Below are positions 26,363-36,131 of a stretch of 64,000 bases of DNA, piece after piece. Numbering within the stretch: position 1 is the first letter of the stretch; every line of letters begins with the position of its first letter. This stretch comes from Streptococcaceae bacterium ESL0687. GTDB lineage: Bacteria > Bacillota > Bacilli > Lactobacillales > Streptococcaceae. The position numbers were made by a program, and so were the translations under genes. Location of the stretch: assembly GCA_029392475.1 (NCBI GenBank), contig CP113940.1:1178001-1242000 (forward strand), read 5' to 3'. The notes beneath the pieces were generated by a model. That model made no database searches and was not told where the DNA came from. It saw nothing but the letters and a program-made list of their open reading frames with translations.

Positions 26363-29017
26363 TTATAGGCTTTCAAGCTCAGCAATGCGGGCTACAGTTG
26401 TATCAAATTTGTTTTGGTAGTCGGCCTGTTTATCTTTTTCCTTTTGGACGATTTCAGGTTTTGCGTTGGCCACAAAGCGCTCGTTTGAAAGTTTCTTAGA
26501 AACCATGCCAAGCTCTTTTTCCCACTTGTCTTTTTCCTTGTTCAGACGAATAATTTCGTCTTCGATGTTGATCAGGTCAGCCAGTGGCAGGTAGATTTCA
26601 GCGTCAGATAGAATTGAAGTCATAGCTTTTGCTGGAACCTCTAAGTTAGACGATATTTCAAGGGTTTCAGGGTTTGTAAAACGACGGAGGTAGTTTTCGT
26701 TTGCCTTGAAAAAGCCTTCAATTTCAGGGTTTTTAGCCTTGATTAAAATGGTGATTGGCTTACTTGGAGCAACGTTAACCTCACTACGTGAATTACGGAC
26801 GCTTCTGATAACCTCTTTAAGAACCTCAACCCCATGAGCTGATTCTGCATCTGTGAACTCAGGGCGAACTGTTGGGTAGACAGCAGTTACAAGAGTAGCT
26901 TCAGTGTGCGGGATGTTTTCGAAGATTTCTTCAGTAACAAAAGGCATGATTGGGTGAAGGAGGCGAAGGATTTGGTCAAGAACGTGAGTTAGGACGCTTC
27001 TTGTAACCTCTTTTTCCTCTTCATTGTCCCCGTAAAGAACCTCTTTTGTAAGCTCAATGTACCAGTCAGCGAACTCGTCCCAGATGAAGTTATAAAGGGC
27101 GCGACCAGCTTCACCAAACTCAAACTTGTCAAAGTTTTCGGTAACTTTTTCAATTGTTTCGTTCAGGCGAGTTAGGATCCAGCGGTCAGTAACGTTACCT
27201 GCAGTGCGGTTGGCTACTTTTTCAAGGTTGGCTGCAATCTCTTCAACTGTCAGGTCTTCATTGTTCATGATGATGTAACGGCTGACGTTCCAGATCTTGT
27301 TGATGAAGTTCCAGGCAGCATCCATCTTCTCATAAGAGAAACGAACGTCTTGACCAGGGGCTGATCCGTTTGATAGGAACCAACGAAGGGCATCTGCCCC
27401 GTATTTTTCAATAACATCCATTGGGTCAATCCCGTTCCCAAGAGACTTAGACATCTTACGGCCTGACTCATCACGGATAAGTCCGTGGATAAGGGTGTTC
27501 TTGAATGGAGCTTTTCCTGTAAACTCAAGAGACTGGAAGATCATACGGCTCACCCAGAAGAAGATGATGTCATAACCTGTAACCAAAGTATTAGTTGGGA
27601 AGTAACGCTTAAAGTCTTCAGACTCTTCATCTGGCCAACCCATAGTTGAAAATGGCCATAGGGCACTTGAGAACCAAGTGTCTAAGACATCTGGATCTTG
27701 TTCCCAGTTTTCGGCGTCAGCTGGTGCTTCCATACCAACGTACATCTCTCCAGTTTCCTTATGGTACCAAGCTGGAATTTGGTGACCCCACCAAAGTTGG
27801 CGTGAGATTACCCAGTCGTGGACATTGTCCATCCATTGTAGGAAGGTATCGTTAAAACGTTCTGGGAAAAAGTTAACCTTGTCGTCAGTTTCCTGATTTT
27901 TAACGGCGTTCGCAGCCAGTTCTTCCATCTTAACAAACCATTGGGTTGATAGACGGGCCTCAACTGGAACTCCAGTACGCTCAGAATGTCCAACACTGTG
28001 GACAATCGGTTCGATTTTTACCAGGTTTCCGCTCTCTTTTAGTTTTTCGATGACAGCTTTTCTTGCCTCGAAGCGGTCAAGTCCGTCCAAGTCTCCTGCA
28101 AGTTCATTCATACTTCCATCAGGATTCATAACATTAACCTGTGGAAGATTGTGGCGACGGCCGACCTCAAAGTCATTAGGGTCGTGGGCTGGTGTGATCT
28201 TAACTACCCCAGTTCCAAATTCTGGATCAGCGTGCTCGTCACCGACAATCGGGATTGGCTTATTAACAAGTGGTAGGATTACATTTTGTCCAATAAAATC
28301 CTTGTAGCGAGGGTCTTCTGGGTTTACAGCAACGGCAACGTCCCCAAACATTGTTTCTGGACGGGTTGTCGCAACTTCAAGACTTCCTTGACCGTTTTCA
28401 AGCTCATAGGTCATGTGGTAGAAGGCACCTTCAACGTCCTTGTGGATTACCTCGATGTCGCTAAGTGCTGTGCGGGCAGCTGGATCCCAATTGATGATGT
28501 ATTCTGCGCGGTAAATAAGCCCCTTATTATAAAGATTTACAAAGACCTTGCGGACTGCCTCAGAGAGACCTGCATCTAAAGTAAAACGTTCACGTGAGTA
28601 GTCAAGTGAAAGTCCTAGTTTACCCCACTGTTCTTTAATGGTAGCGGCATATTCATCCTTCCATTCCCAGACTTTTTCTATGAATTTTTCACGTCCAAGG
28701 TCATATCTTGTAATTCCGTCTTCACGCAGGCGTTCTTCAACTTTGGCCTGAGTGGCAATCCCTGCGTGGTCCATACCTGGAAGCCATAAAGTGTCAAAGC
28801 CTTGCATCCGTTTTTGGCGGATAATCATGTCTTGTAGGGTTGTATCCCAGGCATGTCCAAGGTGGAGCTTACCTGTTACATTTGGTGGTGGAATTACGAT
28901 GCTGTAAGGTTCAGCATTCACGTCACCTGATGGTTTGAAGACGTCTGCTTCAAGCCATTTTTCATAGCGTCCTGCTTCAACTTCTTGTGGATTGAATTTT
29001 GTCGAAAGTTCAGTCAT
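26363..29017 (-). CDS. valS: Valyl-tRNA synthetase
   Basis: An 884-aa class I synthetase. The HIGH motif appears as LHLGHAW near residue 54 and KMSKS as [11 protein letters not shown] near residue 520. The CP1 editing domain lies between them, with the [10 protein letters not shown] motif. An anticodon-binding domain and a C-terminal coiled-coil arm (last 65 residues, rich in Lys and Glu) complete the protein. AGAGGATAAATT precedes the ATG. Expression is controlled by the T-box leader at 29060-29251, with a candidate GTA (Val) specifier. Monocistronic. Confidence 0.97.
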   Translation of the reverse strand: MTELSTKFNPQEVEAGRYEKWLEADVFKPSGDVNAEPYSIVIPPPNVTGKLHLGHAWDTTLQDMIIRQKRMQGFDTLWLPGMDHAGIATQAKVEERLREDGITRYDLGREKFIEKVWEWKDEYAATIKEQWGKLGLSLDYSRERFTLDAGLSEAVRKVFVNLYNKGLIYRAEYIINWDPAARTALSDIEVIHKDVEGAFYHMTYELENGQGSLEVATTRPETMFGDVAVAVNPEDPRYKDFIGQNVILPLVNKPIPIVGDEHADPEFGTGVVKITPAHDPNDFEVGRRHNLPQVNVMNPDGSMNELAGDLDGLDRFEARKAVIEKLKESGNLVKIEPIVHSVGHSERTGVPVEARLSTQWFVKMEELAANAVKNQETDDKVNFFPERFNDTFLQWMDNVHDWVISRQLWWGHQIPAWYHKETGEMYVGMEAPADAENWEQDPDVLDTWFSSALWPFSTMGWPDEESEDFKRYFPTNTLVTGYDIIFFWVSRMIFQSLEFTGKAPFKNTLIHGLIRDESGRKMSKSLGNGIDPMDVIEKYGADALRWFLSNGSAPGQDVRFSYEKMDAAWNFINKIWNVSRYIIMNNEDLTVEEIAANLEKVANRTAGNVTDRWILTRLNETIEKVTENFDKFEFGEAGRALYNFIWDEFADWYIELTKEVLYGDNEEEKEVTRSVLTHVLDQILRLLHPIMPFVTEEIFENIPHTEATLVTAVYPTVRPEFTDAESAHGVEVLKEVIRSVRNSRSEVNVAPSKPITILIKAKNPEIEGFFKANENYLRRFTNPETLEISSNLEVPAKAMTSILSDAEIYLPLADLINIEDEIIRLNKEKDKWEKELGMVSKKLSNERFVANAKPEIVQKEKDKQADYQNKFDTTVARIAELESL

Positions 29018-29066
29018 AATTTATCCTCTTATATTTTATTTGAGTTTTTCAGGTATTTGAGAGTAG

Positions 29067-29274
29067 CAAAAAGCACCCCAACCGAGTCAGGGTGCTTCCG
29101 CACGGTACCACCTGTATTGCAGTTTCCTGCCACTCATTTATTAACTTATTTAGACACAAGCTACCTTCCTTTACCTTCAATAGAACCTTTCAGCAACCAG
29201 TTCCTCTCTTGAATTTCCGAATAAAGTACTCCTCTTGATTTTTCTAGTTTAGCAAATTTACCTACTAATTACAA
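29067..29274 (-). promoter_or_regulatory. T-box leader (valine) with promoter
   Basis: The reverse strand has the T-box core AGGTGGTACCGTG at 29101-29113, followed by the terminator AAGCACCC...GGGTGCTTTTT (29069-29097). A GAGAG K-turn element and GAAC/GTTC apical stem lie upstream. Two GTA triplets (in GAAGGTAAAG and GAAGGTAGC, about 29163-29185) are candidate valine specifiers; which one is used cannot be settled by eye. Promoter: TTGTAA (29269-29274), 17 bp, TAAACT (29246-29251). Confidence 0.9.
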
Positions 29275-29282
29275 GCAAGCAA

Positions 29283-29534
29283 CTAATAGTTAAGCATATC
29301 CATTAAACCATCTGGTAGATCATGAAAACCTTTGCCTGCATGAAGATTTGCAAACTTCATCAGTAAAAATTGGTAGGCATCAAGACGGCTTTCATAACGG
29401 ATAACTGCTTCACGAGCTCGCTCGTCACCTTCGTCTGCCACTTTTTGAGCTTCTTTAACAGCCATTTCATTAACCTTTACTTGGGTTTCAACCCATTCTT
29501 CAAACTCTTTTAAAAATTCTTGTTCGTAAGTCAT
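29283..29534 (-). CDS. DUF1912 family protein
   Basis: An 83-aa acidic, helical protein that closely resembles the DUF1912 family of streptococci and lactococci (MTYEQEFLKEFEEWVETQV at the start, YESRLDAYQFLL in the middle, GKGFHDLPDG near the end). The function is unknown. It follows the GNAT gene by 19 bp and is probably the third gene of the rlmD-GNAT-DUF1912 unit, with GGAGAAAAA before the ATG. The valS T-box promoter begins only about 10 bp past its stop. No terminator is visible, so read-through into valS is possible. Confidence 0.85.
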   Translation of the reverse strand: MTYEQEFLKEFEEWVETQVKVNEMAVKEAQKVADEGDERAREAVIRYESRLDAYQFLLMKFANLHAGKGFHDLPDGLMDMLNY

Positions 29535-29553
29535 TTTTTCTCCAAATCTATTC

Positions 29554-30066
29554 TTAACTATCTAATAAGCACTGGTAGGCCAGACGCTTACCTTCAAATT
29601 TAACCACACCCTGGTACTTAAAACCTACTTTAAGTAGGGCTGCCTGCATGATTTTATTAGCAGGATGGGTATCTACCCTTATGTCTTCAAAACCTTTGCT
29701 ACTAGCTAGGGAAAAGATATTTGACCACATGTAGGACATAAGGCCTTGGCCCCTGAAGCTATCATGGATTGCAATTCTATGGACACTAAGGTATCTTTTA
29801 TCCCCCTGCCACTTACCTTCTGTTATCTTCTCGTAGGCTTCTTCAGGTCCTTCAATCACTACGCAGTAACCAGCTAACTGATTATTTACTAAAAGAATAT
29901 AAGGGCTAGTATGACTTGCATCCAGATCCATTTGAATATCATCTCTTGAAGGGTATTCACCCTGCCACTGGTCTATTCCTTGATCTTTAAGGAAAATGCG
30001 AGCACCTTCTATAAGCTCCATTATTTGTAAAATATCTTCCTGCCTAGCTGGTCTTAAATATATCAT
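29554..30066 (-). CDS. GNAT family N-acetyltransferase
   Basis: A 170-aa acetyl-CoA-dependent transferase. The acetyl-CoA-binding motif A is visible as SVHRIAIHDSFRGQGLMSYMW (residues about 95-115, split RGQGL core), with the upstream beta strand YCVVIEGPEE and the downstream HPANKIMQAALLKVGFKYQG. The substrate is unknown. It starts three bases after the rlmD stop, with AGAGGTAGATA as binding site inside the rlmD 3' end, so it is translationally coupled. This suggests co-regulation with rRNA modification but does not define a role. Confidence 0.82.
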   Translation of the reverse strand: MIYLRPARQEDILQIMELIEGARIFLKDQGIDQWQGEYPSRDDIQMDLDASHTSPYILLVNNQLAGYCVVIEGPEEAYEKITEGKWQGDKRYLSVHRIAIHDSFRGQGLMSYMWSNIFSLASSKGFEDIRVDTHPANKIMQAALLKVGFKYQGVVKFEGKRLAYQCLLDS

Positions 30067-30069
30067 TAT

Positions 30070-31425
30070 CTACCTCTTTGTAAGCTTAACAACGGCCTCT
30101 GTACGGCTAGTTTGCGGAAACATATCCACGGACTGGATATATTCAATCTTATAGGCCTGAGCAAGTTTTACCAAATCACGCGCAAGGGTCGAAACATTAC
30201 AGGAAACATAAACCATTTTACTAGGCCTGTACTTAAGGATTACATCAAGTAGTTTATCATCAACACCTGTTCTTGGTGGGTCAACAATCAAAGCATCAGC
30301 CCGGAAGCCTTCAGAATACCATTTTGGAATAATATCCTCAGCTGCTCCCACCTCATAATGAGTATTATCAAAGCCTAGATTTTGAGCATTCTTTTTGGCA
30401 TCTTCAATCCCTTGGGGAATGATGTCCATGCCCCTTACAGATTTAACTCGTCCTGCAAAGGCTAGACCAATGGTCCCAACTCCGCAATAGGCATCAATTA
30501 TATTATCATCTTTTCCTACATCAAGAGCCTTCACAGCCTCTCCATATAAGGTATTGGTCTGTTTACTGTTAAGCTGGTAAAAGGCCCTCGGACTTAGAGA
30601 AAATTCATAATCAAGAACTCCCTCTTCAATTGTTTCCTGCCCCCAGAGAAGCTCTGTCTTCTCCCCGTAAATTTCACTTGTCTTTCTAACATTAATATTT
30701 AGAGCAATTGTCCTAATCTCAGGATTTTCTTTGACCAGATCGGCAATTAGAGAACTTAAATTTAAATTTTTACTACTAATAAAGACCAGCTGAACCTGAT
30801 TACTCTTTTGACCATGACGAATCATCACTGTCCTTAAGCCTTGATTTTTCCTCTCATCATAAAGACTAATCTTGCATTTTTCAATTAGTCTTCTAACATC
30901 ATTTAGGATCTTTTGAGTAAGTTTGTCCTGAACCAGGCAGTCATCAATATCAATAAGCCTGTGGCTATTTTCAGCATAAAGGCCTGCTAGAACCTTACCT
31001 GAAAATTCCCTGGTTTGGAATTGAAGTTTATTTCTATAATGCCAAGGATTATCCATCCCCTTGGTTGCCTTCAAATCATAAGATTCAAAACCTTCTGGCT
31101 TAAATTTATTTAAGGCCTGACGTAGAATGTCCCTCTTATACTCAAGTTGAGCTGGATAGGCGAGATGCATGATTTGACAACCTCCACAAGTTGAATAAAC
31201 CTTGCAGGCTGGAACCACCCTATTTTTTGATTTTTTATTAATCTTTACGATTTTTGCTTCAACATAATTTTTTTTAACTAAGGTAATCTGAGAAAAAACC
31301 TCTTCACCCTTTAGGGCACCGCGAACAAACACTGTCTGTCCCTTGTAATTTCCGATACCTTCACCATTAATTCCCATTTTTTTTATTTTCAAAGGAATTT
31401 TTTGACCTGCTTTTAAATATACCAT
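30070..31425 (-). CDS. rlmD: 23S rRNA (uracil-5) methyltransferase, RumA/RlmD family
   Basis: A 451-aa SAM-dependent RNA m5U methyltransferase. An N-terminal TRAM domain (residues 5-60) is followed by the iron-sulfur cysteines [11 protein letters not shown], the SAM-binding region [14 protein letters not shown], the DPPR motif (VDPPRTGVD) and the catalytic Cys in [14 protein letters not shown]. The target is U1939 in E. coli RlmD; Bacillus RlmCD also modifies U747, so exact sites here are open. The start codon lies 6 nt after an extended -10 (TGTTATAAT) with no Shine-Dalgarno, which predicts a leaderless mRNA. It heads the unit with a GNAT and DUF1912. Confidence 0.92.
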   Translation of the reverse strand: MVYLKAGQKIPLKIKKMGINGEGIGNYKGQTVFVRGALKGEEVFSQITLVKKNYVEAKIVKINKKSKNRVVPACKVYSTCGGCQIMHLAYPAQLEYKRDILRQALNKFKPEGFESYDLKATKGMDNPWHYRNKLQFQTREFSGKVLAGLYAENSHRLIDIDDCLVQDKLTQKILNDVRRLIEKCKISLYDERKNQGLRTVMIRHGQKSNQVQLVFISSKNLNLSSLIADLVKENPEIRTIALNINVRKTSEIYGEKTELLWGQETIEEGVLDYEFSLSPRAFYQLNSKQTNTLYGEAVKALDVGKDDNIIDAYCGVGTIGLAFAGRVKSVRGMDIIPQGIEDAKKNAQNLGFDNTHYEVGAAEDIIPKWYSEGFRADALIVDPPRTGVDDKLLDVILKYRPSKMVYVSCNVSTLARDLVKLAQAYKIEYIQSVDMFPQTSRTEAVVKLTKR

Positions 31426-31431
31426 ATAGAA

Positions 31432-31440
31432 ATTATAACA
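31432..31440 (-). promoter_or_regulatory. Extended -10 promoter, leaderless rlmD
   Basis: Reverse strand TGTTATAAT, then six bases (TTCTAT), then the rlmD ATG. Transcription from this box would begin at or next to the start codon. Confidence 0.6.
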
Positions 31441-31662
31441 AATGGATAGGTAGCAAGCTAGTTTTTTACAAATTTAATCTAAGAATTGACCCTTAATTTG
31501 CATGTTAATTTTTTATCAAAATTTCCCAAGTTCTCAATATTGGTAGCGCAACCATTGCCGCCATAAAAACCTTTACCAGGAATTTTAAAAGTGCAAAATT
31601 GTTGCTAAAAAATTTACTTTTGTGTAAGATATAACTATCTTAAAGAATTTAGAGGAAAAGCG

Positions 31663-32994
31663 ATGAGAACTGTTATTATCGGTACCAACCATGCTGGTAT
31701 TGCGGCTGCAAATACCCTTTTAGATAACTATCCCGATCAAGAAGTTGTAATGATTGATCGCAATTCTAACTTAAGTTACCTAGGTTGTGGGACTGCCCTT
31801 TGGGTTGGTCGTCAAATCGATGGTTACGAAGGTTTATTTTATACCAATGAAGAAACCTTTATTCATAAGGGCGCTGAAATCCATATGGAAACAGTTGTTG
31901 ACCGCATCGATTTCGATAATAAAAAGGTCTATACTACAAATCTTGATGGTAAGGAAAGCATCATAGACTACGATAAACTAGTACTAGCGACTGGATCTCG
32001 TCCTATTATCCCAAATATTCCTGGAAAAGACTTGGAAGGTCTCCACTTCCTAAAACTCTTCCAAGAAGGGCAAGAAGTTGATAAAGATTTAAGCCGTGAT
32101 GAGGTCAAAACTGTAGCTGTTATTGGTGCAGGTTATATCGGTGTTGAAATTGCAGAAGCTGCTCGCCGCCGCGGGAAAAATGTTCTTTTATTTGACGCTG
32201 CAACTACCTCTCTTGCTTCATACTACGATGAAGACTTTGCCAAACTTATGGATAAAAATCTTGAAGACAATGGAATTGAACTTCATTTTGGTGAACTAGC
32301 TACAGCTTATGAAGGAGACAAGCGAGTTGAACGTTTAGTAACTGACAAGGGCAGCTATGATGTCGATATGGTGATAAATGCTATTGGATTTACTGCTAAT
32401 GCAGCCCTTGGTGCAGACAAGCTTGAAACTTTTACAAACGGAGCATATTTAGTCGATAAGCACCAACAAACAAGTAATCCAGATGTTTACGCTGTTGGGG
32501 ACTGTGCTACCATCTACTCAAATGCCCTCCAAGATACTACCTATATTGCCCTTGCATCAAATGCTGTTCGTTCAGGACTTGTTGCTGGTCACAATATTGG
32601 AGGTACTGAGGTTGATGCTATTGGGGTACAGGGATCAAATGGAATCTCAATTTTCGGTCTAGATCTTGTATCTACCGGTCTATCTGTCAAGGCAGCAGAA
32701 CGTTTTGGCTTTGAAGTTCTCTCAACTGAATATGAAGATTTACAAAAACCTGAATTTATCAAGGAAGGTAATGCCATGGTTAAGATAAAGATTGTTTATG
32801 ATAAAAACAATCGCCGTATCTTAGGAGCACAGCTTGCTTCAACCTATGACATTTCAGCTAATATCCACATGTTTAGCTTGGCTATTCAGGAAGGTCTAAC
32901 AATTGATAAACTTAAACTTTTAGACATTTTCTTCCTACCTCACTTCAACCAACCATACAACTACATTACAATGGCTGCTTTATCTGCAGAATAA
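31663..32994 (+). CDS. noxE: NADH oxidase (water-forming, Nox-2 type)
   Basis: A 443-aa FAD-dependent pyridine nucleotide-disulfide oxidoreductase. The FAD-binding Rossmann motif GTNHAGIAAAN opens the protein, the redox cysteine is Cys42 in YLGCGTALW, and the NADH-binding GAGYIGVEIAEAA lies near residue 155. The FAD-contact YAVGDCA and the C-terminal interface domain complete it. A single active-site Cys fits the four-electron oxidase (2 NADH + O2 to 2 NAD+ + 2 H2O) rather than glutathione reductase; CoA-disulfide reductase is a less likely alternative. AGAGGAAAAGCG precedes the ATG. It regenerates NAD+ under aeration. A terminator follows directly. Confidence 0.92.
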   Translation: MRTVIIGTNHAGIAAANTLLDNYPDQEVVMIDRNSNLSYLGCGTALWVGRQIDGYEGLFYTNEETFIHKGAEIHMETVVDRIDFDNKKVYTTNLDGKESIIDYDKLVLATGSRPIIPNIPGKDLEGLHFLKLFQEGQEVDKDLSRDEVKTVAVIGAGYIGVEIAEAARRRGKNVLLFDAATTSLASYYDEDFAKLMDKNLEDNGIELHFGELATAYEGDKRVERLVTDKGSYDVDMVINAIGFTANAALGADKLETFTNGAYLVDKHQQTSNPDVYAVGDCATIYSNALQDTTYIALASNAVRSGLVAGHNIGGTEVDAIGVQGSNGISIFGLDLVSTGLSVKAAERFGFEVLSTEYEDLQKPEFIKEGNAMVKIKIVYDKNNRRILGAQLASTYDISANIHMFSLAIQEGLTIDKLKLLDIFFLPHFNQPYNYITMAALSAE

Positions 32995-32998
32995 TCAA

Positions 32999-33038
32999 GA
33001 AATCACTACCAGTTAGTCAATTGGTGGTGATTTTTTTT
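32999..33038 (+). terminator. noxE terminator
   Basis: AAATCACTACCA/TGGTGGTGATTT stem with a 10-base loop, then eight T. Confidence 0.88.
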
Positions 33039-33044
33039 GACAAA

Positions 33045-33147
33045 ATTAAAATAGGAATAGAAAAAAATTTTTCCATTCCTATTCCACAAAAACAAATACA
33101 ATACTCTATCTTAAATTAAAACAAGTATCGACGGTGTACAAAGCCGT
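33045..33147 (-). ncRNA. Candidate small RNA between noxE and recX
   Basis: No protein fits here, but the reverse strand has the parts of a small transcription unit. There is an extended -10 TGCTATAAT (33154-33162), a predicted start near 33147, a small hairpin (ACGGC...CCGT) at the 5' end, and a 16-bp inverted repeat with one mismatch (arms 33050-33065 and 33068-33083). That repeat is followed by TTTTAATTTTG. The expected RNA is about 100 nt. No family was recognised, and there is no good -35 box. It is a sequence-pattern prediction only. Confidence 0.4.
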
Positions 33148-33314
33148 AAGGAAATTATAGCATATTTTATAGCCAATGTGTCATTTTAATTACAATATTT
33201 CAAATTTTTTTACAAAATATAACAAATGTATCATTAGAAAGCTGCTCAAACCCATTTATATCACTTTCAAACAAATAATAACTATTTAAGCTCTTTTTTC
33301 GTATAATATAGCAT

Positions 33315-34109
33315 ATGATAAAAATTATAAAAATCGAAAAGAAAAAAAGACTATACAAGGTAGAATTTGATAAATCTGAAACCATCTATGTCACAGAAGA
33401 TACCATCGTAAGGTACATGATGTCAAAGGGTTCTGAATTTTCAGAGGCTGACCTTAAAGAAATTACCGACTTTGCCAATTTTTCCAGGGAGAAGAATCTT
33501 GCCATCTACTATATTAGCTTTAAAATGCGAACTAAGATGGAGGTTATTCTTTACCTAAAAGAGCATAAAATAGACAACCACCAAATCGCAAAGATCATAA
33601 CCAGCTTAGAAGAAAGTAAATACATTAATGATGAGAACTACACCGAATCCTTCATTAATTCTAAGATTAATAGTCAAGGTACGGGGCCCCAACAAATCAA
33701 ACAAAAACTACTGGCAAAGGGGATTTCAAGGGACCTTGTTGAAAGTAAATTAGCTGACCTCCTTGGCTATGACAAACAACTCGAACTAGCCCAGGAGCTG
33801 GCTGAAAAATTAGTCATGCAAAAGTATCAAAAATTACCCCTAAAAATGCTTAAAATAAAAATAAGCCAAAACCTTATTAATAAAGGTTTCAGCTATGATA
33901 TTGCTAAGGAGGCGTTAACTGCTTTAGATTTAGAGAGTGATTCCCAAATAGAAGACGAGCTCTTTGAAAAAGACTTCAATAAAATCCTAAAGAGATATCA
34001 AAATAAATATACAGGCTACGACTTAAAACAGAGGATAACAGCTGCCCTTGCCCGAAAAGGTTATGACTTTGATCTAATAAATAGAAACTTAAGAGAATTT
34101 GACTTTTAG
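33315..34109 (+). CDS. recX: Recombination regulator RecX
   Basis: A 264-aa, all-helical protein of the RecX family, which binds RecA filaments and modulates strand exchange and SOS. It has the characteristic three-helix repeats: YYISFKMRTKMEVILYLKEHKI (first repeat), GPQQIKQKLLAKGIS (second), and YDLKQRITAALARKGYDFDLINR (third). Each is shorter than the 20-residue stretches they belong to. Long RecX forms such as this are typical of Lactobacillales. The start ATG is 7 nt after TATAAT (33302-33307) with no Shine-Dalgarno; the start is supported by the family N-terminus, so the mRNA may be leaderless. It converges on rsuA with only two bases between the stops. Confidence 0.9.
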   Translation: MIKIIKIEKKKRLYKVEFDKSETIYVTEDTIVRYMMSKGSEFSEADLKEITDFANFSREKNLAIYYISFKMRTKMEVILYLKEHKIDNHQIAKIITSLEESKYINDENYTESFINSKINSQGTGPQQIKQKLLAKGISRDLVESKLADLLGYDKQLELAQELAEKLVMQKYQKLPLKMLKIKISQNLINKGFSYDIAKEALTALDLESDSQIEDELFEKDFNKILKRYQNKYTGYDLKQRITAALARKGYDFDLINRNLREFDF

Positions 34110-34111
34110 AA

Positions 34112-34816
34112 TCAATCAAAATAAGGAATCAGCCTTCTTATTTCCTCTTCTGTCAGTTCACGAAAATAACCGACTGCCAAATCAGGATCCAAATTCAAGG
34201 GACCAAATTTAATTCGCTTTAATTCCAAAACAAGCTTACCCCTAGCCAGAAACATTTTTCGCACCTGGCGATTTTTCCCTTCAGATATCTGAACCTGGGC
34301 CTCATGAGTGGATTTAAGATCAAGATATGCTTCCTTTAATCTGACGTCACCATCAATTGTGACCCCCTCTTTAAAGGCGATTACATCATCTGGACTTAAA
34401 GCTTCCTTGGTCTTTACCTGATAAATTTTATCAACATGATTTTCTGGATTAAGCATCCTTCGTCCTAAAGGACCATTATCAGTTAGTAGGAGGAGGCCCG
34501 TTGTCCAAAAATCAAGGCGACCAACTGAATATAAATCCTTCTGACTAGTGTCTCCTAGTAGATCAAAAACTGTAGGATGCTTGTCGTCTTTATTAGCACA
34601 GACGGTTTGAACTGGCTTATTTAACATGTAATAGCTGTGGGGCCAAAAATCAATAAGACAACCATTATAGGTAACCTCTTGTACCCTACTATCAACATTT
34701 TGACTTATCTTATAGGCTGTATGGCCATCAATTAGGACCAATCCCTTTTTAATGGCCTGCCTTGCCTCTTTTTTATTAATTTCTTGCGTTTTAATTAATA
34801 ATTCATCAATTCTCAA
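34112..34816 (-). CDS. rsuA: 16S rRNA pseudouridine synthase, RsuA family
   Basis: A 234-aa pseudouridine synthase. An N-terminal S4-like RNA-binding domain (MRIDELLIKTQEINKKEARQ, residues 1-60) is followed by the catalytic domain. The catalytic Asp is in GRLDFWTTGLLLLT, with the family motif LxxGKNRQVRKM (ISEGKNRQVRKM). RsuA makes pseudouridine 516 in 16S rRNA; RluB/RluE paralogues cannot be fully excluded. The start codon is TTG at 34816, supported by the family N-terminus MRID; the binding site (AAAGAGA) is close and weak. It has no visible terminator and meets recX head-on. Confidence 0.88.
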   Translation of the reverse strand: MRIDELLIKTQEINKKEARQAIKKGLVLIDGHTAYKISQNVDSRVQEVTYNGCLIDFWPHSYYMLNKPVQTVCANKDDKHPTVFDLLGDTSQKDLYSVGRLDFWTTGLLLLTDNGPLGRRMLNPENHVDKIYQVKTKEALSPDDVIAFKEGVTIDGDVRLKEAYLDLKSTHEAQVQISEGKNRQVRKMFLARGKLVLELKRIKFGPLNLDPDLAVGYFRELTEEEIRRLIPYFD

Positions 34817-34904
34817 TCTCTTTACTTGACCTTTTTTTCCCTTTAATATATTCTAATACTACATTTTAAACAATTTACAGATAAAATAAAAGGGGGAAAT
34901 TGAG

Positions 34905-35213
34905 ATGGCTTTTACGAACACAACCAGCCGGGCTGCAAGCTTCGGTATCGCTTCAAGTTTGCCAAGTCAAGTTATTGATACTTTCTGGTATATTATAGAC
35001 AATAACTTGAAGGGAGTCTTTGTTTTAGAGTCTCTAATTAATTTTGAGCTCGTTGATGATGATAACTACTTAAGTATCGTCTTTTCTCAAGACGGTTCCC
35101 CCGATAAAATTAAATTTGATTTCAACTATCCGTTTAATAAAAGTTGGCCAACAGACATTCACGTCATTGACCGAATGGGACGTGAAACAGTCCTTCTTCC
35201 AAGTGAGATGTAG
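34905..35213 (+). CDS. DUF960 family protein
   Basis: A 102-aa cytosolic protein matching DUF960 of streptococci and lactococci: MAFTNTTSRAASFGIA at the start, DTFWYIIDNNLKGVF in the middle, and VIDRMGRETVLLP at the end. The function is unknown. The predicted fold is mixed alpha/beta with no membrane segment. A strong site (GGGGGAAATTGAG) precedes the ATG and a perfect bidirectional terminator follows. It is a single gene between rsuA and comEB. Confidence 0.85.
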   Translation: MAFTNTTSRAASFGIASSLPSQVIDTFWYIIDNNLKGVFVLESLINFELVDDDNYLSIVFSQDGSPDKIKFDFNYPFNKSWPTDIHVIDRMGRETVLLPSEM

Positions 35214-35214
35214 T

Positions 35215-35247
35215 AAAAAGAACCTATCTAGTAGATAGGTTCTTTTT
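35215..35247. terminator. Bidirectional terminator
   Basis: AAAAAGAACCTATCT/AGATAGGTTCTTTTT with an AGT loop, shared by the DUF960 gene and the convergent comEB. Confidence 0.93.
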
Positions 35248-35253
35248 TATTGA

Positions 35254-35736
35254 TTAATATAATTCTCCAAAGGATAATTTTTCAAAGTAAGCTGGATCAA
35301 GTTTAACCTGTTCTACTGCTACACCCATTTGATCAATTAACTTACTGGCATAGGCATCATTTCTATAGTCATTTAGGTAGTAAATTTTCTTAATACCTGC
35401 TTGAAGAATAGCCTTGGTACATGGAAGACAAGGAAAATGAGTCACATAAATTTCTGCCCCTTCAGTTGAGATACCAAATTTAGCACACTGCAAAAGGGCA
35501 TTCATTTCAGCATGGATGGTTCTAATACAGTGACCATCGACCACATAACATCCCTCATCTATACAGTGGTCATCTCCTTTAACAGAACCATTATAGCCAC
35601 CTGCAATTATCCTTGAATCTTTAACAAGGGCTGCTCCCACCTCAAGTCTAGTACAGGTACTTCGAAGGGATAAAAGTAAAACCTGGGCAATAAAATACTG
35701 GTTCCAAGGGATACGCTTATTTTTTTCAGTCGCCAT
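35254..35736 (-). CDS. comEB: dCMP deaminase ComEB
   Basis: A 160-aa zinc-dependent deaminase that converts dCMP to dUMP for thymidylate synthesis. The zinc and catalytic motif HAEMNALLQ and the second zinc motif PCLPC are both present, with an additional CxxC-like cluster typical of the ComEB group (CTRLEVGAALVKD region and the DHCIDEGC segment). ATG 35736 has AGGATGTAGGATA upstream. In Bacillus it lies in the comE operon, but it is not needed for competence; here it stands alone, away from comEA and comEC. Confidence 0.9.
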   Translation of the reverse strand: MATEKNKRIPWNQYFIAQVLLLSLRSTCTRLEVGAALVKDSRIIAGGYNGSVKGDDHCIDEGCYVVDGHCIRTIHAEMNALLQCAKFGISTEGAEIYVTHFPCLPCTKAILQAGIKKIYYLNDYRNDAYASKLIDQMGVAVEQVKLDPAYFEKLSFGELY

Positions 35737-35797
35737 TATCCTACATCCTTTCAAATTTATTTAATTTTAGCTAATTCTAGTTAACTTCATTATTTAA

Positions 35798-35823
35798 CAA
35801 AAAAGAACCAGCAAAGCTGGCCC
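35798..35823 (-). terminator. rpsR terminator
   Basis: Reverse strand GGCCAGC/GCTGGTT stem with a TTT loop and a T6 tract, 15 bp past the rpsR stop. Confidence 0.88.
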
Positions 35824-35837
35824 TCATTTATTACTTT

Positions 35838-36083
35838 TTAGTTTTCGTCATTTGCAACGAATGGAAGTAAAGCCATAACACGTGCACGTTTGATAGCGTT
35901 AACTACTTTACGTTGGTTTTTAGCTGAAGTTCCAGTTACACGACGAGGTAAAATTTTACCACGTTCGCTGATGAAACGTTTTAAAAGTTCAGTGTCTTTG
36001 TAATCAACATGTTCGATTTTATTAGCTGCGATAAAATCAACTTTTTTGCGACGTTTGAATCCGCCACGACGTTGTTGAGCCAT
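35838..36083 (-). CDS. rpsR: 30S ribosomal protein S18
   Basis: An 81-aa ribosomal protein that binds the platform of the small subunit next to S6. The basic N-terminus ([17 protein letters not shown]) and the conserved [21 protein letters not shown] region are visible. ATG 36083 is chosen by family length and GGAGAAATAAT before it; the longer open frame is spurious. It is third in the rpsF-ssb-rpsR operon, the standard bacterial order. Confidence 0.97.
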   Translation of the reverse strand: MAQQRRGGFKRRKKVDFIAANKIEHVDYKDTELLKRFISERGKILPRRVTGTSAKNQRKVVNAIKRARVMALLPFVANDEN

Positions 36084-36131
36084 ATTATTTCTCCTTATAT
36101 TATATTTTTCTACATCCAAGTATGCTTATAC

